From contig NZ_LDJJ01000028.1 of assembly GCF_001431465.1 (NCBI RefSeq), positions 1 to 64,000 of the forward strand: a stretch of DNA of 64,000 bases, in the 5' to 3' direction. Every line of letters starts with the position of its first letter. Within the stretch, counting starts at the first letter, position 1. Source of the DNA: Stenotrophomonas terrae. Its GTDB lineage: Bacteria > Pseudomonadota > Gammaproteobacteria > Xanthomonadales > Xanthomonadaceae. This document shows, piece after piece, positions 1 to 8,465 of this stretch. A program made the translations under genes and the position numbers. Below the pieces are notes generated by a model that was given only the letters and a program-made list of their open reading frames with translations, did no database searches and was not told the DNA's origin.

Positions 1-1
1 C

Positions 2-127
2 TACTCTGTTGGATACGCCAGCGAGCGCGTCTGCCGTGCAGGCATGCTGATGTGCAGTGGCGTAGGCGCCAACGTAAAGCAGCGTATCATCATCGCCAAG
101 CAAGTGGTTGCCAGGCACAAGGTCTAG
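2..127 (+). CDS. 3' end of an unidentified protein gene (partial)
   Basis: An open frame enters from the left edge and ends at TAG 125-127, giving 41 residues that end ...QVVARHKV. Most codons end in G or C, as in the genes of this window, so it is probably the tail of a real gene rather than chance. The fragment shows no recognisable motif. It lies upstream of an acyl-CoA synthetase in the same direction, separated by a repeat-filled gap, so a shared operon is not certain. I do not assign a function. Confidence 0.4.
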   Translation, partial: YSVGYASERVCRAGMLMCSGVGANVKQRIIIAKQVVARHKV

Positions 128-144
128 AAGCCCAAGCAGACCAG

Positions 145-257
145 AGCCCCTCGCCCGCTGGCGGGAGAGGGGTTGGGGTGAGGGCAGCTTGACAAGCAAT
201 GCCAGAATCCTGTTAGCCCCTCTCCCGCTTGCGGGAGAGGGGTTGGGGTGAGGGCAG
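145..257. repeat. Two direct copies of a 42-base intergenic repeat
   Basis: Two near-identical units (145-186 and 215-257) each hold a small inverted repeat around CTCTCCCGCNNGCGGGAGAG followed by GGTTGGGGTGAGGGCAG. An inverted copy of the same unit lies at 22710-22755. This is a dispersed palindromic intergenic element. The rest of 128-371 holds only the ribosome binding site of the next gene. Confidence 0.75.
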
Positions 258-371
258 GCTCCTAGCGAGCAACCCCAAGCAAACGCGCCCTGCGACTAAT
301 GTCGCAGCGACATTCCGCCCCGGCTGACCGACTCTCTACCGGTAACATCCTTGGAGAGGGAGAGGCCCCAG

Positions 372-1991
372 ATGTACAAGGACCTTGGTCGTAACCAGGC
401 CAACTACACCGCGTTGTCGCCATTGAGCTTCCTGCGCAAGGCAGCCACCGTGCACCCGCAACGCCTGGCCGTGATCCACGGTGAACGCCGTCTGGATTGG
501 GCGCAGGTTTACCAGCGTTGCCGCAGGCTGGCCTCGGCGTTGCAGCGCATGGGCATTGGCAAGGGCGATACCGTTGCGGCGCTGCTACCCAATACCCCGG
601 CCATGATCGAGCTGCACTACGGCCCGGCGATGCTTGGCGCGGTGTTGAATACGCTTAACACGCGGCTGGATGCACAGACCCTGGCCTTCATGCTTGATCA
701 CGGCGAAGCCCGGATCGTATTCAGTGACCGGGAATTCGCGCCCCTGATGGAACGGGCGCTGGCGCTATGCGAGCGTCCGCCGCAGGTCATCGATGTCGAT
801 GATGTGGAGATCGAGGAGGGTGCGTTTCTCGGCCAGATCGAGTACGAGGCCTTGCTTGCATCCGGCGACCCGGAGTTCGTGTGCGAGTTGCCCGCCGACG
901 AATGGGAGGCGATCACCCTGAACTACACCTCCGGCACCACCGGTGATCCCAAGGGCGTGGTTTATCACCACCGTGGCGCCTACTTGAATGCGGTGGCCAA
1001 CATCATCGACTGGGGCATGCCGCAGCACCCTGTATATCTGTGGACGCTACCGATGTTTCACTGCAACGGCTGGTGTTTCCCGTGGACGATGGCGGCAGTA
1101 GCCGGCACCCAGGTCTGCCTACGCCGCTTTGATCGCAAGCAGGTGCTGGAGTTGATGCGTGAGCACGCGGTCAGCCACTACTGTGGCGCGCCGGTGATTC
1201 ATGCGGCACTTGCCGCCGCACCCGAGCACAGCAAGCAGGGCCTGGTCGGGGTCAAGGGCCAGGTCGCCGGCGCCGCGCCGCCGGCCGCAGTGCTCGAGGA
1301 AATGGAGCGCATGGGCGTGGAAATCACCCACGTCTATGGCCTGACCGAAGTCTATGGCCCGGCCTCGATCTGCCAGCCGCAGGCCGAATGGGCACAGTTG
1401 CCTATCGCCGAACGCGCAGAGCTCAACAGCCGGCAAGGCGTGGCCTGCCTGTTGCAGGAGGACATGCAGGTGCTGGATCCGGACACGCTGCAACCCGTGC
1501 CTTGGGACGGCGCCAGCGTTGGCGAGATCATGTTCCGCGGCAACATCACCATGCAGGGCTATCTGAAGAATCCGCGTGCCACGGCCGAGGCATTTGCCGG
1601 TGGCTGGTTCCATACCGGTGATCTGGCCGTGGTCTATGCCAATGGCGCGGTCAAGATCCGTGATCGCTCCAAGGATGTGATCATTTCCGGCGGTGAAAAC
1701 ATCTCCTCGCTGGAGCTGGAGGATGTGCTGTGCCGCCATCCCGCCGTGCTGGCGGCGGCGGTGGTGGCCAAGCCGGACCCGAAGTGGGGCGAAACGCCAT
1801 GCGCCTTCATCGAGTTGAAGGAAACCCTGGAACTCGCCGACGAAGATGCGCTCGCCCATTGCCGCCAGCATCTGGCGGGTTTCAAGGTGCCGCGACGCTT
1901 CGTATTCGGCCCCCTGCCGCGCACGGCCACCGGCAAGGTGCAGAAGTTCACCTTGCGTGATGCGGCCAAGGAGCTGGCCGACCTGGACTGA
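372..1991 (+). CDS. Acyl-CoA synthetase (AMP-binding, medium/long chain type)
   Basis: Class I adenylate-forming enzyme that should activate a fatty or related carboxylic acid with ATP and CoA. The motifs occur in order: the P-loop YTSGTTGDPKG, the core VYGLTEVYG, the hinge region WFHTGDLAVV, the IISGGENISS motif, and the C-terminal PRTATGKVQK that carries the catalytic lysine. The protein is 539 residues, usual for the family, and resembles the DmdB/AlkK-like branch (methylthiopropionyl or medium-chain acyl-CoA ligases). The exact substrate cannot be read from sequence. I chose ATG 372 because GGAGAGGG precedes it by about 11 bases; an in-frame TTG at 351 would add seven residues. It is not rpfB, since no rpfF lies nearby. 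Confidence 0.92.
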   Translation: MYKDLGRNQANYTALSPLSFLRKAATVHPQRLAVIHGERRLDWAQVYQRCRRLASALQRMGIGKGDTVAALLPNTPAMIELHYGPAMLGAVLNTLNTRLDAQTLAFMLDHGEARIVFSDREFAPLMERALALCERPPQVIDVDDVEIEEGAFLGQIEYEALLASGDPEFVCELPADEWEAITLNYTSGTTGDPKGVVYHHRGAYLNAVANIIDWGMPQHPVYLWTLPMFHCNGWCFPWTMAAVAGTQVCLRRFDRKQVLELMREHAVSHYCGAPVIHAALAAAPEHSKQGLVGVKGQVAGAAPPAAVLEEMERMGVEITHVYGLTEVYGPASICQPQAEWAQLPIAERAELNSRQGVACLLQEDMQVLDPDTLQPVPWDGASVGEIMFRGNITMQGYLKNPRATAEAFAGGWFHTGDLAVVYANGAVKIRDRSKDVIISGGENISSLELEDVLCRHPAVLAAAVVAKPDPKWGETPCAFIELKETLELADEDALAHCRQHLAGFKVPRRFVFGPLPRTATGKVQKFTLRDAAKELADLD

Positions 1992-2102
1992 TACTGCCGT
2001 CACTTTGGCAGGCAAATGTCGCCTGCATGTGGCGGCGCAACTTGCAGCAGCCAGGAGCCGCTACTAGAGTGCCTCCACCTTCGACTCATTCAGGCAACGA
2101 CG

Positions 2103-2489
2103 ATGCTGTCCAAGATGATGAGTTCAATGCTGCTTGTTGTAGCGGTTACTGTCAGTCCGTCGGTCATTGCAGGCAATGCTGAACCCTTGCAGCTCGCTCC
2201 TTCCGAAGCCCTGAAGCTTTGGACTCCCAGCGCAGGGGAGTTCCATCCCCGGATACCGGCAAACCCTGGCAAGGCAGGGTTTGCGGAGGAAGTAACCGTT
2301 GCGTATACCGTAACCAAGCGCGGCCGGACCAAGGATGTCGAGGTGATAGAGGCCAAGCCGGCTGGAGCCAGCTCCGAATGGGCACTCAATGCCGTGAAAG
2401 CCATGCGTTTTGATCCCACCGAGAGCAACTCGGCGCGGCAACCGGTTCGTAGTCAGTTGTCGACGCATTGGGACGGTCCAGCACGCTAG
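2103..2489 (+). CDS. Small secreted protein with TonB C-terminal-like domain
   Basis: 128 residues. The N-terminus (MLSKMMSSMLLVVAVTVSPSVIA) reads as a signal peptide. The rest contains VAYTVTKRGRTKDVEVIEAKP and ALNAVKAMRFDP, the pattern of the TonB C-terminal fold, in which a YxV strand is followed by a helix and a final strand. It has no transmembrane anchor or proline-rich linker, so it is not a complete TonB; free-standing periplasmic TonB-C domains are common in Xanthomonadaceae. ATG 2103 was chosen because the signal peptide starts there, although the frame is open from 2016. Role unknown. Confidence 0.75.
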   Translation: MLSKMMSSMLLVVAVTVSPSVIAGNAEPLQLAPSEALKLWTPSAGEFHPRIPANPGKAGFAEEVTVAYTVTKRGRTKDVEVIEAKPAGASSEWALNAVKAMRFDPTESNSARQPVRSQLSTHWDGPAR

Positions 2490-2511
2490 GTTTCCCGCCG
2501 AAAGGCCGAAT

Positions 2512-2537
2512 AAAGCCGGGCGTTGCTCGGCTTTGTT
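2512..2537 (+). terminator. Intrinsic terminator after the TonB-C-like gene
   Basis: AAAGCCG pairs with CGGCTTT around a short loop and is followed by TGTT. It lies 23 bases after the stop codon at 2489. Confidence 0.6.
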
Positions 2538-2554
2538 CTGTGGTGCGCATCTCT

Positions 2555-2611
2555 GTAGTGCCGAGCTATGCTCGGCACTACTGGTAAGGCCGCAGCGGAG
2601 CATGGCTCTGC
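2555..2611. repeat. SMAG (GTAG) element with a degenerate second arm
   Basis: GTAG at 2555 followed by TGCCGAGCTATGCTCGGCA to 2577 forms the family hairpin. A decayed inverted partner follows (AGCGGAGCATGGCTCTGCT). Confidence 0.8.
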
Positions 2612-2640
2612 TTTACTGGTGTCGATTGGTTGGTGATGAC

Positions 2641-3033
2641 TCAGCGCGGCGTGCGCACCATGCGCTCGAGCAGGTGCTCGACCAGGCCGGCCGGGTTGCT
2701 GGTGCGGCCTACATGGGTGACCGAGGTCTGCACCACCGAGCTGCGTTTGGCGGTGAGGAAGTGGAAGCGCGCGCGCGGCGGCAGCTGTGCAATCGGCCCC
2801 GCGTCAGGTTCGCCACGGCAGATCGCGACGATGGCATCCAGCCATGGCTGTACGGCGGCCTGGTCCAGCTGCGGTGCGAACGCGTGCAGGCGTGCGGTAT
2901 CGATCTCGATGGCAGCCTGCAGGTAAGCGGCGCTGGGGCAGGAGATGATCACGCCAACGTTGATGAACTCTTCGCGCTCCACCCGCGGTACCAGGCGGAT
3001 GACCGCGTAGTCATAGGTATGCAGTGTGGGCAC
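2641..3033 (-). CDS. DUF3037 family protein
   Basis: 130 residues with the N-terminal pattern YDYAVIRLVPRVEREEFINVGVIISCP typical of DUF3037. Function unknown. It begins at GTG 3033 behind a near-perfect AGGAGG site six bases upstream. Its start lies inside the end of the preceding HipA-like kinase gene (23-base overlap), so the two are translationally coupled. DUF3037 is recurrently found beside HipA-like kinases of this type, so it probably acts with the kinase as partner, adaptor or substrate; that is inference. No transmembrane segment and no metal-binding or nuclease motif is visible. Confidence 0.85.
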   Translation of the reverse strand: MPTLHTYDYAVIRLVPRVEREEFINVGVIISCPSAAYLQAAIEIDTARLHAFAPQLDQAAVQPWLDAIVAICRGEPDAGPIAQLPPRARFHFLTAKRSSVVQTSVTHVGRTSNPAGLVEHLLERMVRTPR

Positions 3034-3787
3034 GGATGGCCTCCTGTACGAAGGCGTCGCGCAGCTGCAGGCGGCGCTTCAGGTAGCTGGCATACGCCGA
3101 ACGGTAGGCGTCGACATCGCTGAAGCTTGGCTCGCTCTGCAACCAGCCGTCCGGAATCTGCGCGACGATGCTGTCGATCACCGCATCGGTCAGCAAGGGG
3201 GCCAGGGCTGCGTCGGCCTCGGCGATGCGGCTGGCGAATGGCAGCAATACATGGTCACGGATCAGCACGAAGGGTTTGCCACAGGCTTCGCCGGCGTTCT
3301 CCCAGTCGTGGTGGAAGTACAGCGCGGCGCCGTGATCGATCAGGTAGAGCTTGCGGTGCCAGACCATCAGGTTGGGGTTGCGTGCGGTGCGGTCCACATT
3401 GCTGGTGTAGGCATCAAACCAGACGATGCGCGAGGCCAGCTCGGCATCGGGCTGCATCGCGGCCGGGTCGTAGTTGAGCGCGCCGGGCAGGTAGTCGCTG
3501 CCCAGATTGATGCCTTCGCTGGCGCGGATCAGATCCTGGATCTCGGGGTCCGGCTCGGTGCGGGCGAACTCACGGTCCAGTTCGACCAGTGCGATGTCCG
3601 GCATTGGCAGCCCAAGCACCTGGGCAAGCCGGCCGACCACCAGTTCGGCGATCAAGGCCTTCGGGCCTTGGCCTGCGCCGCGGAACTTGATGACATACAT
3701 GCCATCGTCATCGGCCTCGATCACTGCTGGCAGTGAACCGCCTTCACGCAGCGGGGTGATGTAGCGGGTGGCGTGGACCGTTTTCAA
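3011..3787 (-). CDS. HipA-like kinase domain protein (HipA_2 type)
   Basis: 258 residues, shorter than HipA and lacking its N-terminal subdomain. Kinase landmarks are present: K34 in YVIKF (ATP lysine), E48 in the following helix, D125...N130 and D132...N137 in FDAYTSNVDRTARNPN (catalytic loop), and D151 in LIDHG (metal-binding, equivalent to DFG). An active kinase is therefore expected. There is no HipB-like antitoxin next to it; its partner is the overlapping DUF3037 gene. The start is probably TTG 3787, as no ATG or GTG lies near the conserved N-terminus and no clear ribosome site is seen. Function unknown; a toxin role should not be assumed from the HipA name. Confidence 0.85.
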   Translation of the reverse strand: MKTVHATRYITPLREGGSLPAVIEADDDGMYVIKFRGAGQGPKALIAELVVGRLAQVLGLPMPDIALVELDREFARTEPDPEIQDLIRASEGINLGSDYLPGALNYDPAAMQPDAELASRIVWFDAYTSNVDRTARNPNLMVWHRKLYLIDHGAALYFHHDWENAGEACGKPFVLIRDHVLLPFASRIAEADAALAPLLTDAVIDSIVAQIPDGWLQSEPSFSDVDAYRSAYASYLKRRLQLRDAFVQEAIRAHTAYL

Positions 3788-4084
3788 GTGTATTGAACCG
3801 GTTTGGGCAGGGCGGCCAGCCTAACCCAAAGCCGGGCCGCGGTGCGGGCCTGTTGGTGCTTGGCTGGCGAGTAAGTCGAGGTGCCGGCACGGCCGCCCAT
3901 CCGCTGTTTGTCCGCTGAAGCCAGGGTACGGTCGAGCGAAGCTCATGGATGGTGAAGGTATGGGCCCGCTGCAAGCTGACGCCGTCGATCGTTCACATTT
4001 TCATGCCGCGGCAGCGTGCTATTTCTGCATGCCTCGCTTGCCACGCCGTCCCGGTGCATGACGTCCGGACGGTCGGTTGCAGGG
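3788..4084. other. Intergenic region between divergent kinase genes
   Basis: 297 bases between the HipA-like gene (-) and the hybrid kinase (+). I see no repeat element, RNA gene or convincing promoter. A GTG at 4016 is in frame with the downstream gene. Confidence 0.5.
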
Positions 4085-6100
4085 ATGGATCAGGGTCGGA
4101 ATCGTTCGATGGCAGATGCAGTGCTCTCAAGATACGCAATCGCATTCCGGGAATCGGCCGTCGCCGTCGCGGTGATCGACAGCGTGAGCAGGAACATCCT
4201 GTTCTCCAACGACGCCTTCTTGCGCTTCTTCAAGGACCTGCAGGTAGTGGCCGGCAAGAACGTATTCATTGAAATCGCCGTGCTGTCGGAGGCGGTCAGC
4301 GCCGCCGCCGAGAGTGGCGCGATGGCGGCAGTTGAATGCACGCATACCAACGCACGATTCGAACTCTCTCCGCTGCTGCACAGTGAGCAGCGACCGGCGC
4401 TACTGCAGTGCGTGGTATCGCCACTGACAGCAATGACCCTGGTTCCTTCGGGCGAGGGTGCGGCGACGCCCGCAGCGTTGCTGGTCAATGAAGGTTATCG
4501 CCGCATTCTTGATCACTTTCCGCACAACGTCTGGCTGTGCACGGTGAAGGGCGAGCTGTTCTGGACAAACCGCGCCTCCAATCTTTTCACCTATGGCAAG
4601 GCCGAAGTCCACGATGCGGACAATACCCGCTACATCACCAAGATCCACCCCGAAGACCTGACCAGCGCCGGCGCGGCGTTGGCCCAGGCGATGAGCCGTG
4701 GCCACATGGAGCATCCGCATCGCTACCGGCTGCGCGACCACAGCGGTGTCTATCACTGGTTCCAGTTCTCGATGGCACCCGTATTCGATGCGCAGGGCAT
4801 GCCGATCTACTGGGTGGGCACCAGCATCAACATCCAGGCGGTACATGAGGCCGAGCTGGTCGCTGCGGCGCACATCGAGCAGCTGCGTCAGCGTAGTGCG
4901 GCACATGAAGGCCGCGCGCTCGAATCGCAGCGGGTGCTGGCCCAGCAGCACAAGATGGAACTGGTATCGCATCTGGCCGGCGGCGTTGCCCACGATTTGA
5001 ACAATCTGCTGCATGTGATGGGTATCAACATCGAGTTGATGCGGGTGCAGATGCAGCCGGAGGCTGTGCTGCCGTATCTGCGCATTCTGGAGGGCTGCCT
5101 GAAGAAGGCCGGCCGGCTGTCCACGCAATTGGCCGGCTTCAGTGGCCGCATGCCACAGAATGCAGCAGCACTTGAGCCACAGGCGCTGGTCAGCGATATC
5201 CAGGATCTGCTGGCCAAGGCCGTGGGTGCCGAGGTGCGGCTGACGGTGGAGCTGGAACACGGCCTGCAGGCTGTCTTCGTCGACAAGGCCTATCTGGAAA
5301 ACGCCCTGATCAACCTGGCCATCAATGCACGCGATGCCATGGACGGGCGCGGCACGATGCTGCTGCATGTGGGCATGCGATCACGGCCCGGGCCGGCCGG
5401 GGTCGCTGCCGATTACGTGATGTTCGAGGTGGAGGATTCCGGTACAGGTATCGCTGCCGATCTGCGCGAGCGTGTATTCGATCCGTTCTTCACTACCAAG
5501 AGCAGCGACAAGGGCAGTGGTCTGGGGCTGACGATGGTCAAGACCTTTGTCGAGAATTCCAACGGCCATGTCAGCATCGAGTCGACGCCGGGTGTGGGTA
5601 CCCGGGTAGCGCTGTATCTGCCGGTTTCGCGTGTGCCGGTGGAAACGGTGGCTGAAGACACCCCGCGGCAGCAGCAAGGGGCGGGACGGATCCTGCTGGT
5701 GGAGGACGATGATTCAGTACGCGAGGCGATGAACTCCATTCTCAACCAGCTCGGTTACGACACCATCCCGTCTTTCAGCTCTGATCACGCGGTGACCTTG
5801 CTGCAGAGCGGGATGCGGCCGGATCTGATCATCTCCGACATCCGCATGCCCGGCCGGCTTACCGTGCTCGACCTGATTGCGGTGGTCGAGGCGCAGATTG
5901 GTACGCCTATCATTTTTGCCACCGGCTACAGCGCCGATGTGGTGATCAAGGAGGGCCTGGTGAACGACAGGTACCCGGTGTTGTTCAAACCGTTCTCGGC
6001 GGCCGATATCTCCGTGCGTATCCAGACGGCGCTGGGCCAACATCCGCAGATCGGCAATGGCGGTGCCGTTACAACCGACGCAACACCGCCGCTGGGCTGA
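4085..6100 (+). CDS. Orphan hybrid sensor histidine kinase (PAS, HisKA, HATPase, REC)
   Basis: 671 residues from ATG 4085. The N-terminal third looks like a degenerate PAS domain followed by a clear PAS/PAC (IHPEDL...HRYRLRDHSGVYHWFQF). Next come the phosphoacceptor H303 in GGVAHDLNN, the N box LINLAINARDAM, G1 VEDSGTGI, the F box VFDPFFTTK and G2 GSGLGLTMVKTF. A C-terminal receiver carries VEDDDS, D585 in IISDIRMPG, and the lysine in LFKPFS. No membrane segment is seen, so it should sense a cytoplasmic signal. No response regulator is adjacent and there is no DNA-binding output, so phosphate may flow to a distant partner. The start is uncertain: GTG 4016 and ATG 4109 are also in frame. Confidence 0.9.
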   Translation: MDQGRNRSMADAVLSRYAIAFRESAVAVAVIDSVSRNILFSNDAFLRFFKDLQVVAGKNVFIEIAVLSEAVSAAAESGAMAAVECTHTNARFELSPLLHSEQRPALLQCVVSPLTAMTLVPSGEGAATPAALLVNEGYRRILDHFPHNVWLCTVKGELFWTNRASNLFTYGKAEVHDADNTRYITKIHPEDLTSAGAALAQAMSRGHMEHPHRYRLRDHSGVYHWFQFSMAPVFDAQGMPIYWVGTSINIQAVHEAELVAAAHIEQLRQRSAAHEGRALESQRVLAQQHKMELVSHLAGGVAHDLNNLLHVMGINIELMRVQMQPEAVLPYLRILEGCLKKAGRLSTQLAGFSGRMPQNAAALEPQALVSDIQDLLAKAVGAEVRLTVELEHGLQAVFVDKAYLENALINLAINARDAMDGRGTMLLHVGMRSRPGPAGVAADYVMFEVEDSGTGIAADLRERVFDPFFTTKSSDKGSGLGLTMVKTFVENSNGHVSIESTPGVGTRVALYLPVSRVPVETVAEDTPRQQQGAGRILLVEDDDSVREAMNSILNQLGYDTIPSFSSDHAVTLLQSGMRPDLIISDIRMPGRLTVLDLIAVVEAQIGTPIIFATGYSADVVIKEGLVNDRYPVLFKPFSAADISVRIQTALGQHPQIGNGGAVTTDATPPLG

Positions 6101-6101
6101 T

Positions 6102-7073
6102 TCAATCGGCGGCGTGGGTGCCGTCACTGCGCAGCAGGTTGCGGGCGCTGTCCCACCAACCGGCGAGCATGCCTTTGCCCTCTTCGGTCATCTGCCCCAG
6201 CTTGCCGTTCTGCTGGTCGACGAAGCCGATGAGGCTGCGCATGCCCTGCGGGCCATGCAGGCGTGCTTCGCGCCACACGATCATCGCGAACACGCGGGCC
6301 GTCCAAAGGGAAGAGTCGACGCTGCCGGTCTCGGCTTCGATCTCGCCGATCACCTGCTGCAGATAGTCGCGCACCTCGGCCGGGACGTGCGGATCATTGG
6401 ACAGCCGCTTCAGTGCCACCAGGCCCTTTCGCAGGTCGCCCTGCTGGATTGCCAGCCCGGCGTTGCTCAGCTCGATCAGCCACGGCACTTCCAGAATCAG
6501 CGCGATGGCTTCAACGTGTACCTGGGCGCGCGCCGAGTCCTTGTCTGCAAGCGCGGCATAGCCAAGCACGGCATGGATGACGAGGGCTTGCACCAGTGCC
6601 TGCTCGGCGTTGGCGGCACTGCTGCGCGGGCCGCCGTAGGTTGCCAGTTCACTTTGCGCGCGCGCCAGTTGCCGCCATTCAAGACGCTGGAAGGCTACTG
6701 AACGTAGCGCTGCACTGACCTGATCCAGGTCGTTGCAGGCTGGCAGGGCATCGACGATGTCGGCCTCGGCAATGGCCAGGGTGCCGCGGTTCGCGGTCAA
6801 TGCGCTGTAGCCGAGCAGGACGTGCACCAGGCACTCGTTGCCCTGCGTGAGTGGTGGTACCGGCTTCCCATTGGTCAATTGGTTGCTCAGCGCCCAGGTG
6901 GCATAGGCGGCGGGCAATCCCTTGTGCGAGACCTGCCGATAGCGCTTGTAGGTGAAGCTGTCGCGCAGAGCGTCCAGCTGTTGTTGTTCGGTCTTCTCGC
7001 CGCAGGCCGTCAACAACAGGCAGGCGACGATGCAGCTCAGCAGCCGCTGGCGGCGAGGGCGGGGCGTTGGCAT
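6102..7073 (-). CDS. Lipoprotein of unknown function
   Basis: 323 residues. The N-terminus has basic residues, a hydrophobic core and the lipobox LLTAC, so it should be lipid-anchored. The mature part is mostly helical, with alanine- and leucine-rich stretches of TPR-like spacing (for example ALVQALVIHAVLGYAALADKDSARAQ), but I cannot assign a named domain. The gene ends one base from the stop of the convergent hybrid kinase. Its start faces the DUF1615 lipoprotein gene across about 120 bases. Confidence 0.8.
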   Translation of the reverse strand: MPTPRPRRQRLLSCIVACLLLTACGEKTEQQQLDALRDSFTYKRYRQVSHKGLPAAYATWALSNQLTNGKPVPPLTQGNECLVHVLLGYSALTANRGTLAIAEADIVDALPACNDLDQVSAALRSVAFQRLEWRQLARAQSELATYGGPRSSAANAEQALVQALVIHAVLGYAALADKDSARAQVHVEAIALILEVPWLIELSNAGLAIQQGDLRKGLVALKRLSNDPHVPAEVRDYLQQVIGEIEAETGSVDSSLWTARVFAMIVWREARLHGPQGMRSLIGFVDQQNGKLGQMTEEGKGMLAGWWDSARNLLRSDGTHAAD

Positions 7074-7193
7074 TCCGTTGCAGCTCCGGGAGTTCGTTTG
7101 CGCAAGTGTGCCATGCTGAACGGCTGTCGTGCTTTCGTGACAGCTGCGGACACGCTAGGGTCGCGCATTGATGGGACGAAGCGGGGCACGGGC

Positions 7194-8300
7194 ATGCGTG
7201 ATACGGGATTGATGGTGTGGCGGCGTCTGCTGACGACCGGCGCGGGATTGGCGCTGCTGGTCGGCTGCAGCAGCATGCCCTCGGCACCTGCCGGCCCTGT
7301 TGCGGATGTGGCTCGGGCCGATATCGCACGTCGCATTCCGACCCGGGTAGATGACCGTGCCGGCTGGGCGGCCGATATCCAGACGGCGCTGGCTGCACAG
7401 CAGCTGCCTGCGAACCCGGAAAACATCTGCGCGGTACTGGCGGTGATCGAGCAGGAATCCGGCTACCGCGCCAATCCCGAGGTGCCGGATTTGCCGCGTA
7501 TTGCCAGGGGTGAGATAGATCGTCGCGCTGCCGCATTGCATGTTCCCAAACTGCTGGTGGACACCGGTTTGAAAATGAAAGCCAGCGATGGCCGCAGCTA
7601 CGGGGAGCGGCTGGCGCGGGTGCGCAGCGAGCGGGATCTCAGCGAGCTTTATGAGGAGATCATTGGCCGGGTGCCGATGGGACAGCGCCTGTTTGCCGGC
7701 AAGAATCCCGTACAGACCGGTGGCGCGATGCAGGTCGGCATCGCTTTTGCGCAGGCCAACGCACAGGACTACCCGTATCCGGTGACGCGCAGTATTCGTG
7801 ATGAAGTATTTACCCGCCGAGGCGGCGTGTATTTCGGAACCGCGCACCTGCTCGGCTACCAGACGCCGTACACGCAGAAGGTGCATCGTTTCGCCGATTA
7901 CAACGCAGGCCGCTATGCGAGCCGCAACGCGGCATTCCAGGCGGCGGTTGCCCGCTTGACCGGGACGCCGCTGGCACTGGATGGCGACCTGCTGGTGCCG
8001 GATGCGCCAATCGACAAGCCGGGCCAGACCGAGCGCGCGGTGCGCAGCCTCGCACCACAGCTGGGCCTGGATGAGCGTGCGATACGTCGCGCGCTTGCGC
8101 AGTCCGACAGTCTGGAATTCAGCGACAGCCCACTGCATTCGCAGGTGTTTGCGCTGGCCGATGCCCGTGCCGGCACGACGCTGCCGCGCGCGGTGATACC
8201 GGGCATTCGCCTGGACAGCCCCAAGATCACCCGCGAGCTGACCACCGAATGGTTCGCCAACCGTGTGGACACGCGCTACCGCCAATGCCTGCAACGGTAG
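7194..8300 (+). CDS. DUF1615 lipoprotein with lytic-transglycosylase-like motifs
   Basis: 368 residues from ATG 7194. A signal peptide ends in a lipobox (ALLVGC), so it is an envelope lipoprotein. The mature domain contains VIEQESGY, then GAMQVGIAFAQ, then HRFADYNAGRYASRNAAF. These correspond in order and spacing to the ES, GLMQ and AYNAG motifs of SLT-fold lytic transglycosylases, the glutamate of QES being the likely catalytic acid. The family is annotated only as a domain of unknown function, so peptidoglycan cleavage is inference. Later starts (ATG 7212) are possible; the frame is open upstream to 6822 but overlaps the divergent gene. The stop codon TAG lies inside a SMAG element. Confidence 0.85.
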   Translation: MRDTGLMVWRRLLTTGAGLALLVGCSSMPSAPAGPVADVARADIARRIPTRVDDRAGWAADIQTALAAQQLPANPENICAVLAVIEQESGYRANPEVPDLPRIARGEIDRRAAALHVPKLLVDTGLKMKASDGRSYGERLARVRSERDLSELYEEIIGRVPMGQRLFAGKNPVQTGGAMQVGIAFAQANAQDYPYPVTRSIRDEVFTRRGGVYFGTAHLLGYQTPYTQKVHRFADYNAGRYASRNAAFQAAVARLTGTPLALDGDLLVPDAPIDKPGQTERAVRSLAPQLGLDERAIRRALAQSDSLEFSDSPLHSQVFALADARAGTTLPRAVIPGIRLDSPKITRELTTEWFANRVDTRYRQCLQR

Positions 8301-8319
8301 TGCCGAGCCATGCTCGGCA
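8297..8319. repeat. SMAG (GTAG) element overlapping a stop codon
   Basis: GTAG 8297-8300 followed by TGCCGAGCCATGCTCGGCA. The TAG of the element is the stop codon of the DUF1615 gene. Confidence 0.85.
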
Positions 8320-8340
8320 GAGGCCATGCCGGTAGGCCAT

Positions 8341-8440
8341 TGTGGGAGCGGCGTAAGCCGCGAAGCTGATGTCGATGAAGTTGCAGGATTACCGAGTGAT
8401 CGGTCGGATCACCAGCTTCGCGGCTTACGCCGCTCCCACA
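8341..8440. repeat. Inverted REP pair (REPIN-like)
   Basis: TGTGGGAGCGGCGTAAGCCG... at 8341-8368 faces its inverted copy at 8413-8440 across 44 bases. The full transcript would fold into a long hairpin. It sits between convergent genes. Confidence 0.85.
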
Positions 8441-8465
8441 ATCCAACCAAATCGATTGGCTTGGA

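Noticed and set aside
3011-3787. Calling the HipA-like gene a toxin of a HipBA system
   Set aside because: No HipB-like DNA-binding partner is present and the protein lacks the HipA N-terminal subdomain.
3744-3974. 76-codon minus-strand open frame upstream of the HipA-like gene
   Set aside because: It overlaps the kinase start in another frame, is Pro/Arg-rich low complexity, and shows no motif.
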